From positions 1 through 64,000 of the forward strand of contig DGTR01000037.1 of assembly GCA_002394395.1 (NCBI GenBank): 64,000 nucleotides of DNA. Reading direction: 5' to 3'. The position numbers were made by a program, and so were the translations under genes. Position 1 is the stretch's first letter. Each line of letters starts with the position of its first letter. This DNA is from Bacteroidales bacterium UBA4331. GTDB lineage: Bacteria > Bacteroidota > Bacteroidia > Bacteroidales > Paludibacteraceae. Below, one piece after another: positions 40,479 to 48,821 of this stretch. The notes beneath the pieces are model-generated. The model searched no databases and was not told the DNA's origin. It was given only the letters and a program-made list of their open reading frames with translations.

Positions 40479-41321
40479 ATGAAAGATGAGATAGTACTAT
40501 ATAGACCTAATGAGCAGTTTCAGCTGGAAGTTCAACTGAAAGATGAGACCGTATGGTTAACTCAACAGCAGATAGCTGATTTGTTCGGAGTGAAGCAACC
40601 AGCTGTGTCTAAACACTTATCAAATATCTTTCGGGAGGGTGAATTAGATAAAAATTCAGTTCATTCCATTTTGGAATATACTGCAGCTGATGGTAAAGTT
40701 TATAGTACCCAGTTTTATAATTTAGATGCTATATTATCTGTTGGATATCGTGTAAATAGCAAGAATGCCACATTGTTTCGCCGGTGGGCAAACCAAGTAT
40801 TGAAGGATTACATGTTGCGTGGCTATGCAGTTAATCACCGATTGCAGAATATTGAAGACCAATTGGCATCACAGCAGAAACAGCTGGCACAGCATCAGGA
40901 GCAGATAGATTTTTTCGTGCGCACATCTCTACCTCCTGTTGAAGGTATTTTCTATGACGGTCAGATTTTTGATGCATATACGTTTATCAATGACCGAATC
41001 CGTGAGGCAAAGAAGCGCGTTGTACTGATTGACAACTATGTGGATGATAGCGTGTTAACGATGCTTGACAAACGTCACGAGAATGTGGAGGCTATCGTTT
41101 ATACAAAGAATATATCGCGTCAGTTGTCGCTTGATTTTGAGAAACATAACGCGCAGTACTCGCCCATTGAGGTAAAGCAGTTTGATCGTGCACATGACCG
41201 ATTCTTATGTATCGACGATACTGTTTATCTCATCGGCGCAAGTCTCAAAGACCTCGGCAAAAAATGGTTCGGCTTTGTCAAATTGGAGCAACCAACCGAC
41301 GAGCTATTGAGTAAAATGTAA
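40479..41321 (+). CDS. RhuM-like protein with PLD-like C-terminal domain, 280 aa
   Basis: The N-terminal half matches the Virulence_RhuM family: QFQLEVQLKDETVWLTQQQI and ADLFGVKQPAVSKHLSNIF, a helix-turn-helix DNA-binding part. VLKDYMLRGYAVNHRLQNIE starts a coiled coil (about 118-145). The C-terminal part (about 150-270) has HDRFLCID and IGASLKDLGKKW, close to the phospholipase-D-like HxKx4D and GxSxxDxG motifs, with Arg for Lys. Such proteins are common in mobile islands and some have been linked to defence; function here is unknown. An in-frame TTG lies two codons upstream. Confidence 0.8.
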   Translation: MKDEIVLYRPNEQFQLEVQLKDETVWLTQQQIADLFGVKQPAVSKHLSNIFREGELDKNSVHSILEYTAADGKVYSTQFYNLDAILSVGYRVNSKNATLFRRWANQVLKDYMLRGYAVNHRLQNIEDQLASQQKQLAQHQEQIDFFVRTSLPPVEGIFYDGQIFDAYTFINDRIREAKKRVVLIDNYVDDSVLTMLDKRHENVEAIVYTKNISRQLSLDFEKHNAQYSPIEVKQFDRAHDRFLCIDDTVYLIGASLKDLGKKWFGFVKLEQPTDELLSKM

Positions 41322-41322
41322 T

Positions 41323-41353
41323 TTTTCAAGGTCGCAAAATGCAACCTTGAAAA
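41323..41353. other. Inverted repeat after the RhuM-like gene
   Basis: TTTTCAAGGT pairs with ACCTTGAAAA (10 bp). There is no long T-run after it, so it is not a clear terminator. Confidence 0.6.
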
Positions 41354-41357
41354 TGCA

Positions 41358-41381
41358 GGCATCGACAGCGTAAAAAAGCGG
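41358..41381 (+). repeat. Shared gene-tail repeat, copy 2
   Basis: Contains GACAGCGTAAAAAAGCGG preceded by GGCATC; 23 of 24 bases equal 35900-35923. Confidence 0.8.
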
Positions 41382-41417
41382 TGATATTAAAATAAGTGAG
41401 TAGGTAAAATAAAAAAA

Positions 41418-42380
41418 ATGAGTAACATGAATAAGTGTTTACTATCTTTGCTATCTATGTTGATGGTTTGTTTTAATGCTAGCGCTACGGAAGAAGGTGC
41501 ATTGAACGGCACATTTACCGTAAATGGTAGCGGCGATAAAGTACAATTTTCGCAAGGCAATTTACAATACCAGGCCTCTACCGGTACATGGCGTTTTGCG
41601 GAAAACCAGTGGGACATGATTGGTGATGACAACTCGAATATATCTGCCTCCTACACTGGGTGGATTGACCTCTTCTGTTGGGGCACAGGCAATAATCCGA
41701 CAAACGCAAGTACCAATATTAGCGATTACTCCACCTTTACTGATTGGGGCGTGAATGCTATTTCCAATGGTGGTAATCAAGCCAATCAATGGCGAACGCT
41801 GACCAAAGCCGAATGGGGGTACTTGTTCCAAAATCGGGCTGATGCTGGCAATAAATATGGTGCTGCAAAAGTAAATGGCATTATGGGTGTTGTTCTTTTG
41901 CCAGACAACTGGACTTTGCCAAGCGATTGTGGTTTTACCGCCGGAATGACCTCCGCAAGTTCTTGGTCTGACTGGAGCCTTGTAGCCTCTACGAATATAT
42001 ATGATGCGGTTCACTGGTCGGAGATGGAGAAGGCGGGTGCCGTATTTTTGCCTGCTGCGGGTTCCCGCGACGGCACGGAAGTGGGCTATGTCGGTTTGTC
42101 TGGTCGCTACTGGTCCGCTACGGTTTACAACACGAACTACGCGTACATGCTGTACTACTATTCGGATCGTATCAATCCGAAGGGCTTCGACGGCGATCGG
42201 GACGGCGGTAAGTCTGTTCGTCTTGTGAGAACTCACATACCTGACGCCAATCCCACTGCCATAGAAAATACGCTTGCAGGACAAACACAACCCGCCACGC
42301 AAAAGATCCTCCGTGACGGTCAAATCTTCATCCTCCGCGCGGAGAAGGTATATACCATCACAGGACAGGAAGTGAAATAA
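41418..42380 (+). CDS. Secreted C-type-lectin-fold (major-paralogous-domain-like) protein with C-terminal tag, 320 aa
   Basis: The signal peptide covers about residues 1-24 (MSNMNKCLLSLLSMLMVCF); ATG 41427 is an alternative start. The body (about 30-275) resembles the formylglycine-generating-enzyme-like C-type lectin fold of Bacteroidota major paralogous proteins: FSQGNLQYQASTGTWRFAEN, WRTLTKAEWGYLFQNR, VLLPDNWTLP, FLPAAGSRDG and YWSATVY...KSVRLVR. The C-terminal segment 215-272 is where diversity-generating retroelement targets vary. The final 30 residues carry the shared tag (QKILRDGQIFILRAEK), nearly identical in DNA to 40252-40331. Confidence 0.7.
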   Translation: MSNMNKCLLSLLSMLMVCFNASATEEGALNGTFTVNGSGDKVQFSQGNLQYQASTGTWRFAENQWDMIGDDNSNISASYTGWIDLFCWGTGNNPTNASTNISDYSTFTDWGVNAISNGGNQANQWRTLTKAEWGYLFQNRADAGNKYGAAKVNGIMGVVLLPDNWTLPSDCGFTAGMTSASSWSDWSLVASTNIYDAVHWSEMEKAGAVFLPAAGSRDGTEVGYVGLSGRYWSATVYNTNYAYMLYYYSDRINPKGFDGDRDGGKSVRLVRTHIPDANPTAIENTLAGQTQPATQKILRDGQIFILRAEKVYTITGQEVK

Positions 42381-42484
42381 AGCCGCACATAGATGAGCGG
42401 CGCATAAACGCTAAAAAAGCGGAATACAATTCCGCAGCAAAAGACGAAGTCAGGCGGGATATAATCCCGCGGAATGAACATACG

Positions 42485-42514
42485 AAAGGCAGCGAGAAAT
42501 CCGCTGCCTTTTTT
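42485..42514 (+). terminator. Rho-independent terminator
   Basis: AAAGGCAGCG pairs with CGCTGCCTTT around a 7-base loop, followed by TTT. Confidence 0.8.
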
Positions 42515-42656
42515 GCGGCATCGGATGCCATCCGACGTAAAACCAAGAAGAAAGAGGAAGCGCGCCAGCGGAGGTGGCGCGCACAGAACACCGAGGGGCG
42601 AAAAAAAGCAGAGAAAAATAAAAAAAGGAAAGAAAACCTAAAAAATATCATCAAAA

Positions 42657-42688
42657 TTTGCGTATGTCAGAAATTTTTTGTATCTTTG
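42657..42688 (+). promoter_or_regulatory. Promoter, probably of the 134-aa hypothetical gene
   Basis: TTTG (42657-42660), TATCTTTG (42681-42688), 20-base spacer, TTTGCGTATGTCA extension. The gene starts only at 43266, leaving a leader of about 570 bases. Confidence 0.65.
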
Positions 42689-43265
42689 CAGAAGATTTTA
42701 GAAGCTCAACAGATTTTCGGTAGATTTTAGTCTTTTTGGGCCGTGGTTTTTGCGGTTTTGTCCAAATATCGTCACGTGATAATACCATGAATAACCAAAC
42801 AATATCTAAAATATTACCAAAGAATAACTAAAGATTTACCAAAGAAAAGATAAGGAAAGATAGGTAAGTCAATCATAAAAAACAGGCAAGTCAATCATAA
42901 AATGAGAGACGAAATAAAAAAAGCGCAAAATAAAAGAAGACGAAATAAAAGAAGACGAAATAGTACTGATGCGATAATTATAAAAAAATATTAAAAATAA
43001 CTTTTGTGTGCTTTTAGAGGCACGCCTCTTGTTCAAATTGCCATTAAAACCTACATGTAAGCAAGCTTACAGATAGCTTTTACTACCAATTTGTACAACT
43101 CTTCGAGTTAAAAGCACTCAAAAGAGAAAATATTAAAAATATTTCATTTCAAATCAAAAAATCAAAGAACGCTTGTAATTGATTAAATATAAGTATTTTA
43201 ACTAACATTAGCGATAATTTATCGCAACACTAGTAAAAACGAAATAAAAAGAAAGGAAAAAGGAA

Positions 43266-43670
43266 ATGTCAAGAGTAACATTAAGTCCGGGGATTGATAT
43301 ATGGAGAGGAAAAGTAAGCGGGAAATCGGGAATGACTATGCGTATCAAATCTTATCGTGACGATGAGGGGAATATCGTTAAGATGGGTCCGCAGGAGTAT
43401 TACCGCAAAGACAAGCGTGATTTTAAACGCCATCCGCGGAGCGAGAAAGAAGAAGCGCAGAGGTTGGTGTGGCAGGAGGTTTGCCGAGAGGCAAGTGCGA
43501 TTGTGAAAGACAAGAACCATGCAAGGTATGCGGAGTTGCGGGCACGATGGAATGCGCAATTCAAAGAAAAGCCGGATGCGTTTTTGAATGAGGGGTTGGC
43601 GGAAAAGAAGGTTTACGGGATGTTTCCGGTGTTTGTGCGGATGGTACTTCTGAAGGAGAGAAAAGGGTAG
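43266..43670 (+). CDS. Hypothetical basic protein, 134 aa
   Basis: The sequence begins MSRVTLSPGIDIWRGKVSGK and continues with MGPQEYYRKDKRDFKRHPRS and EAQRLVWQEVCREASAIVKD. It has no signal peptide or membrane segment, is strongly basic, and its C-terminal half is probably helical. I do not recognise the family. Its long leader and position at the end of the accessory stretch suggest it is not part of the murI/dnaN region, from which it is separated by convergent transcription. Confidence 0.6.
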   Translation: MSRVTLSPGIDIWRGKVSGKSGMTMRIKSYRDDEGNIVKMGPQEYYRKDKRDFKRHPRSEKEEAQRLVWQEVCREASAIVKDKNHARYAELRARWNAQFKEKPDAFLNEGLAEKKVYGMFPVFVRMVLLKERKG

Positions 43671-43764
43671 AGGCTGGCGGGCAATCGGATTAAAGGGTAG
43701 CGGATAGCGGGCAATCGGATTGCCCTGTAAAAGAAGAAAAATTACTCCAGATCGATATGGAAAA

Positions 43765-44667
43765 TTACTCCAGATCAATGTGCTCCGCCTGGACGGGGGA
43801 GGAGAGGAAGAGCGATGCGGATTGCGAGAAGCGGTCCGCATTTTCTGTGGTCAGGTAGTGGCAGGAGGCGTTCTGCGAGAGCTGGGACGCATATTCCGGG
43901 TGGCGGAGGAGATAATCGGCCAGGCTCTTTGCTTCCAGGTACCCCTGCGAAATGACCTGAATATCGCTTGCCGCAAAGCGTTTGCCGTTGTTGCGAATCC
44001 ATAGACTGATCTTCGGCAGCAACAACGGATAGTGCGTGCAGCCGAGAATGAGGGTGTCGATGAGAGGGTCCTTCTCTAAAATCTGCCGCAGATACAGATC
44101 CACGAAGTAGTCGGCGCCGGGGTTGAGGTGCTCGCCGTTCTCGATTAATGGCACCCAGAGAGGACAAGCCTGTTGCACAACCGTAAATGGTTGTGTATTT
44201 ACCATTTGGTCATTTACCAATTGGTCATTTATTGAGCCATTTGGAGATTTGGCTATTTTTTCCAATTCGAGCACGTAGCTCTCGGAGGAGACGGTAGCCG
44301 GAGTGGCGAGGATGCCTATGTGGCCTGTCTTGGTGATTGAGGGCACGGCTTCCACCGTGGGACGGATGACGCCCAAGACATTTACCATTTGGTCATTTAT
44401 TAACGGCAGGTCCTTTTGCTGAATGGTTCGCAAGGCTTTTGCGCTTGCGGTATTGCAGGCTAAGATGACCAACGCGCAATCTTGGGAGAAGAGGTATTTG
44501 ACGGCTTGGAGGGTATAGCGGTAAATAACATCGAACGAGTGCGTGCCATACGGCGCACGGGCGTTATCCCCCAGGTACAGATAGTCGTACTGAGGTAACT
44601 CCCGGCGGATCGCTTCCAAGATGGTCAAACCGCCATAACCGCTGTCAAAAATACCGATTTTTGCCAT
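43765..44667 (-). CDS. murI: Glutamate racemase MurI with two in-frame repeat insertions, 300 aa
   Basis: It makes D-glutamate for peptidoglycan. The catalytic pair Cys71 (ILACNTASA) and Cys210 (LGCTHYPLL) and the N-terminal FDSGYGGLT with Asp8 are all present. MVNDQ-type insertions lie at about residues 90-96 (INDQMVN, before GVIRP) and 140-158 ([18 protein letters not shown], in a surface loop). Relatives lack both. The promoter at 44677-44708 fixes the ATG at 44665-44667 instead of the further upstream frame start. Confidence 0.95.
   Translation of the reverse strand: MAKIGIFDSGYGGLTILEAIRRELPQYDYLYLGDNARAPYGTHSFDVIYRYTLQAVKYLFSQDCALVILACNTASAKALRTIQQKDLPLINDQMVNVLGVIRPTVEAVPSITKTGHIGILATPATVSSESYVLELEKIAKSPNGSINDQLVNDQMVNTQPFTVVQQACPLWVPLIENGEHLNPGADYFVDLYLRQILEKDPLIDTLILGCTHYPLLLPKISLWIRNNGKRFAASDIQVISQGYLEAKSLADYLLRHPEYASQLSQNASCHYLTTENADRFSQSASLFLSSPVQAEHIDLE
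44195..44254 (-). repeat. MVNDQ-family repeat inside murI (long form)
   Basis: On the minus strand it opens AAATCTCCAAATGGCTCAAT, the same as in sufB, and continues with two further units. Confidence 0.9.
44389..44404 (-). repeat. MVNDQ-family repeat inside murI (short)
   Basis: One unit, read INDQMVN in the murI frame. Confidence 0.75.
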
Positions 44668-44676
44668 AATTCGCTG

Positions 44677-44708
44677 CAAAAGTACTACTTTTTTTGCAAA
44701 TATCCAAA
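44677..44708 (-). promoter_or_regulatory. Promoter of murI
   Basis: Minus strand TTTG (44705-44708), TACTTTTG (44677-44684), 20-base spacer. It is back-to-back with the dnaN promoter. Confidence 0.7.
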
Positions 44709-44714
44709 TTTTTC

Positions 44715-44745
44715 TTGCGTATATCAGAAAAAAATTGTATCTTTG
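44715..44745 (+). promoter_or_regulatory. Promoter of dnaN
   Basis: TTG (44715-44717), TATCTTTG (44738-44745), 20-base spacer, TTGCGTATATCA extension. Confidence 0.8.
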
Positions 44746-44802
44746 CACGCTAAAATGTGAAAATTACAATAAATTGTAAAAAATAATTAAAAATATACGT
44801 AT

Positions 44803-45927
44803 ATGAAATTCAATGTTTCGAGTTCAAAACTCTTTTCCCAATTGCAGGCTGTGAGCCGCGTGATTAACAGTAAAAATGCGCTTCCGATCCTGGATGACGT
44901 GCTGTTTGATTTGGCGGGCAACGAGCTGCGCCTGACGGCTTCCGACGGCGAGACCACCATTCGTACCTCTGTAGAGGTTGAGGGCGTAGAAGGTAGCGGC
45001 AAAGTGGCTTCGGCGGCTAAGTTGTTGTTAGAGACCCTCAAGGAGTTCAGCGAGCAACCGCTGGCCTTCACCATCGACGAGAATAATTTTGCGGTGAACA
45101 TGGTCAGCCAGAACGGTACCTATTCGTTTGTCGGCGTGAACGGCAACGAGTATCCGGAGATGCCGGAGGCTGAGGGTGACGCAAAAGTGGTGAACATGCC
45201 TGCCGGCGTGCTCCAGAGTGCGATTGAGAAGACGATCTTCTGTACCGCGGACGATGAGTTGCGCCCTGTGATGAACGGTATTTTCTTCGACATCGCCGAG
45301 GACAAAGTGACGATGGTAGCTACCGACGCGCACCGTCTGGTTCGTTATACGAACGAGGGTGTGAAAGCCGGCGTGGCTGCAAGTTTCATCCTGCCGAAAA
45401 AACCGGCCAACCTCTTGAAGAACCTTCTTGCGAAGGCTGACGAGGATGTGAAAGTGACTTTCGGAGCCAAGAACGCGCGCTTCGAGTTCGGCAATACGAT
45501 TGTGGTTTGCCGCCAGATCGAGGGCCGCTTCCCGAACTATAACGCCGTCATCCCGCAGGCGAACCAGAACGTCGTAACCATCGACCGTCAGACCCTCATC
45601 AACGCTTGTAAGCGTGTGGCTGTCTTCGCTAACAACGGTACCGCACAGCTGCGTCTGGCGCTGAGCGAGAACCAGATTAAGATCTCTGCTCAGGACATCG
45701 ATTTCTCGACCAGCGCAGAGGAGACAATCGCATGCGACTACAACGGTACGCCGATGGCGATCGGTTTCAAGGCACCGTTCCTCATCGACTTGCTCAGCTC
45801 TATCGCTTCCGCGGACGTCCTGCTGAAGCTGGCTGATCCGGCTCGCGCAGGTCTGATCCTGCCGGCGGAGAACGAGGAGAACGAAGATGTCCTCATGTTG
45901 CTGATGCCGATGTTGCTGAACGACTAA
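44803..45927 (+). CDS. dnaN: DNA polymerase III beta subunit (sliding clamp), 374 aa
   Basis: Length and sequence match DnaN, the ring-shaped clamp that tethers DNA polymerase III to DNA. Three repeated domains follow one another: MKFNVSSSKLFSQLQAVSRV with LPILDDVLFDL in domain 1, the central ATDAHRLVRY segment in domain 2, and KAPFLIDLLSSI with LMPMLLND at the C-terminus in domain 3. The gene has its own promoter, is not next to dnaA in this window, and is followed by an antisense MVNDQ-type repeat. Confidence 0.97.
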   Translation: MKFNVSSSKLFSQLQAVSRVINSKNALPILDDVLFDLAGNELRLTASDGETTIRTSVEVEGVEGSGKVASAAKLLLETLKEFSEQPLAFTIDENNFAVNMVSQNGTYSFVGVNGNEYPEMPEAEGDAKVVNMPAGVLQSAIEKTIFCTADDELRPVMNGIFFDIAEDKVTMVATDAHRLVRYTNEGVKAGVAASFILPKKPANLLKNLLAKADEDVKVTFGAKNARFEFGNTIVVCRQIEGRFPNYNAVIPQANQNVVTIDRQTLINACKRVAVFANNGTAQLRLALSENQIKISAQDIDFSTSAEETIACDYNGTPMAIGFKAPFLIDLLSSIASADVLLKLADPARAGLILPAENEENEDVLMLLMPMLLND

Positions 45928-45989
45928 GTCATTTACGATTTGGTCATTTACCATGTACCATTTATTTTTCATTTAGACATTTAGTCATT
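45927..45989 (-). repeat. MVNDQ-family repeat between dnaN and the DUF4954 gene, antisense
   Basis: The minus strand reads AAATGACTAAATGTCTAAAT and then AAATGACCAAATCGTAAATG. With 7571-7625 it is one of two copies opposed to transcription. Confidence 0.8.
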
Positions 45990-45990
45990 T

Positions 45991-47979
45991 ATGGCTTTTC
46001 GTAAACTGACAGCGCAAGAGATTGCACAGCTGGAGGCACAGGGCTGCTCGGCGGAGAACTGGGCGGAGATAGAGGTGGCGGAAGCGTTCGACGCGCAGTA
46101 CGTGCATCACACCCGTTTCTCCGGCCATAACCGTCTGGGAGCTTTCAAAAGAGAGATCACGCTGCCGGGTGGGCTGAAGATCCATTCGGGCATCTATAAC
46201 GCCACTTTGCATAACTGCGAAGTGGGCAACGATGCGCACCTCTATAACATCCATAACTATATCGCCAACTATCACATCGGCGACAACACCTGTATCGAGA
46301 ACGTCAACGCCATCCTCGTGGACCGCAAGACGACGTTCGGAAACGGAGTGCGCGTGCCGGTGATGAACGAAGGCGGTGGACGGGAGATTCCGATTTTCAA
46401 CGAGCTCTCTGCCAGCCTGGCGTATATCCTGACGCTTTACCGTCACCGCCCGGCGATGATTCATGAGCTGGAGCGCCGCATCGACGAGTACGCGGAAGCG
46501 CAGGCTTCCGATCATGGCTACATCGGCAACAACGTACACATCCTCAACTGCGGTTCGATCAAGAATGTCAAGGTCGGCGATTTTGCCGAACTGACCGGTG
46601 TGAGCCGCCTCAAGAACGGAACGATCAACTCCAACGAAGCGGCTCCTGTACGGCTCGGCAGTGGTGTCAAGTGTACGGATTTTATCATCGCTTCGGGTGT
46701 GGAGATCGGCGACTCGACGCTGGTGGACAAGTGCTTCGTGGGGCAGGGATGCATCTTCGACAAGCACTACTCCGCGGGCGAGAGTCTGTTCTTCAGTAAC
46801 TGCCAGGGCATGCACGGAGAGGCCTGTGCGATTTTCGCGGGGCCTTATACCGTGACCCACCATAAATCCACTTTGCTGATTGCCGGTATGTTCTCTTTCC
46901 TGAACGCCGGTTCGGGTTCGAACCAGTCGAACCACATGTACAAACTCGGTCCGATCCACCAGGGTATCGCCGAGCGCGGCGCGAAAACGACCAGTGACAG
47001 TTATCTGCTCTGGCCGTCCAAAGTAGGCGCCTTCTCCCTTGTCATGGGACGTCACACCCACCATGCCGACACTTCCGACCTGCCCTTCTCGTATCTCATA
47101 GAGAACAACTCCGATTCATACCTCGTGCCCGGCGCGAACCTGCGTACCGTAGGTACGATCCGTGACGCGCAGAAATGGCCGAAACGTGACAACCGCAAGG
47201 ATCCGCACAAGCTCGACCAGATCAATTTCAATCTCCTGAGCCCGTACACCGTTCAGAAAATGTGGCGCGGACGCGAGGTCCTCAACGAGCTCGAGGCACT
47301 CAGCGGCGAGAACACCGAGGTCTATGGTTACAGGAACTGTAAGATCCGTAACTCGTCCCTCAAGCACGGACGCGAACTCTATACCATCGGCATCCAGAAA
47401 TTCCTCGGAAATAGCCTCATCAGCCGGCTGGAGAAGAAGGAATGGAAGACAATCGAAGAGGTACGTGCGGCCTTGCAGCCCGACAGCCAAGCCGGCTTGG
47501 GAGACTGGGTGGATATGGCTGGTCTCATCGCTCCGCGTGGCGAAGTGAGCAAGATGCTGGACGCCATCGAAGCCGGACAAATGAGCCTCGAAGCGATCCA
47601 GACATGCATGGAGCAGATGCACGCGAACTACTACTCTTACGAGTGGACCTGGGCGCTTGACAAACTCGAGCAGGTGTGGGGTTGTCCTGTCAACGAAGTA
47701 ACCCTTCCGCAGATCCGCGAGACCATTGAGGCCTGGCGCGACGCGGTAGTCAAACTCGATAGGATGGTCTATGACGACGCCCGCAAAGAGTTTGACCTCA
47801 ACAGCCAGACGGGCTTCGGCGTCGATGGCGACCGCCAACAAGCGGAAGCGGACTTCGAAGAGGTGCGCGGATCGTTTGAGTCCAACTCGTTTGTCAAAGC
47901 CGTCCTCGAACATATCGAGAAAAAGACCGCTTTGGGTAATAGAATACTAGAAAGGCTGTCTGCCGTCAGCCATCAGTAA
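45991..47979 (+). CDS. DUF4954 family protein with left-handed beta-helix, 662 aa
   Basis: Residues 60-340 show the six-residue periodicity of a left-handed beta-helix (IHSGIYNATLHNCEVGNDAH, IGDNTCIENVNAI, SIKNVKVGDFAELTGVS, VEIGDSTLVDKCFVGQGCIF). The rest is helical. The length and GPYTVTHHKSTLLIAGMFSF fit the Bacteroidota DUF4954 family, whose function is unknown; the helix type is common in acyltransferases and nucleotidyltransferases. The last codons (ERLSAVSHQ) and the spacer to rnz lie in a GTCTGCCGTCAGCCATCAGT short-repeat tract. Confidence 0.8.
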   Translation: MAFRKLTAQEIAQLEAQGCSAENWAEIEVAEAFDAQYVHHTRFSGHNRLGAFKREITLPGGLKIHSGIYNATLHNCEVGNDAHLYNIHNYIANYHIGDNTCIENVNAILVDRKTTFGNGVRVPVMNEGGGREIPIFNELSASLAYILTLYRHRPAMIHELERRIDEYAEAQASDHGYIGNNVHILNCGSIKNVKVGDFAELTGVSRLKNGTINSNEAAPVRLGSGVKCTDFIIASGVEIGDSTLVDKCFVGQGCIFDKHYSAGESLFFSNCQGMHGEACAIFAGPYTVTHHKSTLLIAGMFSFLNAGSGSNQSNHMYKLGPIHQGIAERGAKTTSDSYLLWPSKVGAFSLVMGRHTHHADTSDLPFSYLIENNSDSYLVPGANLRTVGTIRDAQKWPKRDNRKDPHKLDQINFNLLSPYTVQKMWRGREVLNELEALSGENTEVYGYRNCKIRNSSLKHGRELYTIGIQKFLGNSLISRLEKKEWKTIEEVRAALQPDSQAGLGDWVDMAGLIAPRGEVSKMLDAIEAGQMSLEAIQTCMEQMHANYYSYEWTWALDKLEQVWGCPVNEVTLPQIRETIEAWRDAVVKLDRMVYDDARKEFDLNSQTGFGVDGDRQQAEADFEEVRGSFESNSFVKAVLEHIEKKTALGNRILERLSAVSHQ

Positions 47980-47984
47980 TCAGC

Positions 47985-48794
47985 ATGAGCGAAGCGAAAG
48001 TAACGATATTAGGTTGCGGCAGCGCGAAGCCGACGAAGACCACTTCCCCTTCGGGGCAGTTGGTCGAGTTGTGCGACAAGTCCTTCCTCGTCGATTGCGG
48101 CGAAGGAGTGCTGCTGACCATGCAGCGGCTCGGAGTTCACACCGGGAGGCTGTATAATATCTTCATCTCCCATCTCCACGGAGACCATTGTTTCGGTCTC
48201 ATCGGGCTTCTGACGACGCTCGGCATGCTCAAACGCACGCAGCCGATGCATATCTACGCCCATCCGGACCTGGAGAAACTGCTCACGCCGCTCCTCAACT
48301 ATCACGCGAACGACCGTCTCTACGACATCATCTTCCATCCCATCAACCCCCGCAAACACGAAGTGATCTTCGAGGATCGCACCGTTTCCGTGGAGACCAT
48401 CCCGCTCAAACACGGGGTACCGACTTGCGGTTTTCTCTTCAAAGAGACCCACCGCGTCAAGCATGAGGATGGCACGTTCAGTTATGAGACGAAGAAACGC
48501 TACGCGTACTGCTCCGACACGATGTACAGCGAGAAGATCGTCCCGATTATCGAAGGCGTCGGGACGCTTTATCACGAGTCCACGTTCCTGCAAAGCCTCG
48601 CTGCGCGGAGCAAAGAGGTGATGCACTCGACGGCAGCGGACGCGGCGAAGATTGCTTCGCTGGCGAAGGTCGGCAAACTGATTTTGGGTCATTATTCCGC
48701 GCGGATCGAAGACCACTCGCTCTTCCTGGACGAAGCCAAACCCATCTTCGAGAACACCCTCCTCGCCGAGGAAAATGATGTGATACCGCTCTAA
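47985..48794 (+). CDS. rnz: Ribonuclease Z, 269 aa
   Basis: A metallo-beta-lactamase fold with the zinc motif HLHGDH (residues 63-68), GCGSAKPTK near the start, and the later CSDTMYSE and GHYSARI histidine segments. RNase Z removes the 3-prime trailer of tRNA precursors. This matters here because the tRNA genes in the window do not encode CCA. The protein is about 35 residues shorter than most members. It starts 5 bases after the DUF4954 gene and ends in a 20-base near-palindrome. Confidence 0.93.
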   Translation: MSEAKVTILGCGSAKPTKTTSPSGQLVELCDKSFLVDCGEGVLLTMQRLGVHTGRLYNIFISHLHGDHCFGLIGLLTTLGMLKRTQPMHIYAHPDLEKLLTPLLNYHANDRLYDIIFHPINPRKHEVIFEDRTVSVETIPLKHGVPTCGFLFKETHRVKHEDGTFSYETKKRYAYCSDTMYSEKIVPIIEGVGTLYHESTFLQSLAARSKEVMHSTAADAAKIASLAKVGKLILGHYSARIEDHSLFLDEAKPIFENTLLAEENDVIPL

Positions 48795-48813
48795 TCGTGC
48801 ATTGATGCACGAT
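48794..48813. repeat. 20-base near-palindrome between rnz and radA
   Basis: ATCGTGCATTGATGCACGAT differs from 358-377 only at one central base. The 9-base arms are perfect. It overlaps the last base of rnz and ends 8 bases before radA. Confidence 0.8.
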
Positions 48814-48821
48814 ACGAAAAA

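Larger units (their letters stand above)
42381..43265. other. Hairpin-rich non-coding stretch
   Basis: No convincing gene. It holds hairpins GCGGAAT/ATTCCGC (42419-42435), GCGGGAT/ATCCCGC (42454-42470) and GCGCGCC/GGCGCGC (42560-42582), a terminator (42485-42514), a promoter (42657-42688) and AAAAGAAGACGAAATA direct repeats near 42930-42965. Palindromes are TGTAAGCAAGCTTACA near 43057 and GCGATAATTTATCGC near 43210. A basic, Lys/Arg-rich frame without a start codon runs through 42381-42700. Confidence 0.5.

Noticed and set aside
41418..43670. Complete diversity-generating retroelement
   Set aside because: No reverse transcriptase, accessory gene or template repeat could be seen; only the target-like fold is present.
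35400..43700. Insertion sequence or prophage in the accessory stretch
   Set aside because: No transposase, integrase or phage structural gene was found; only the shared front and tail sequences hint at mobility.
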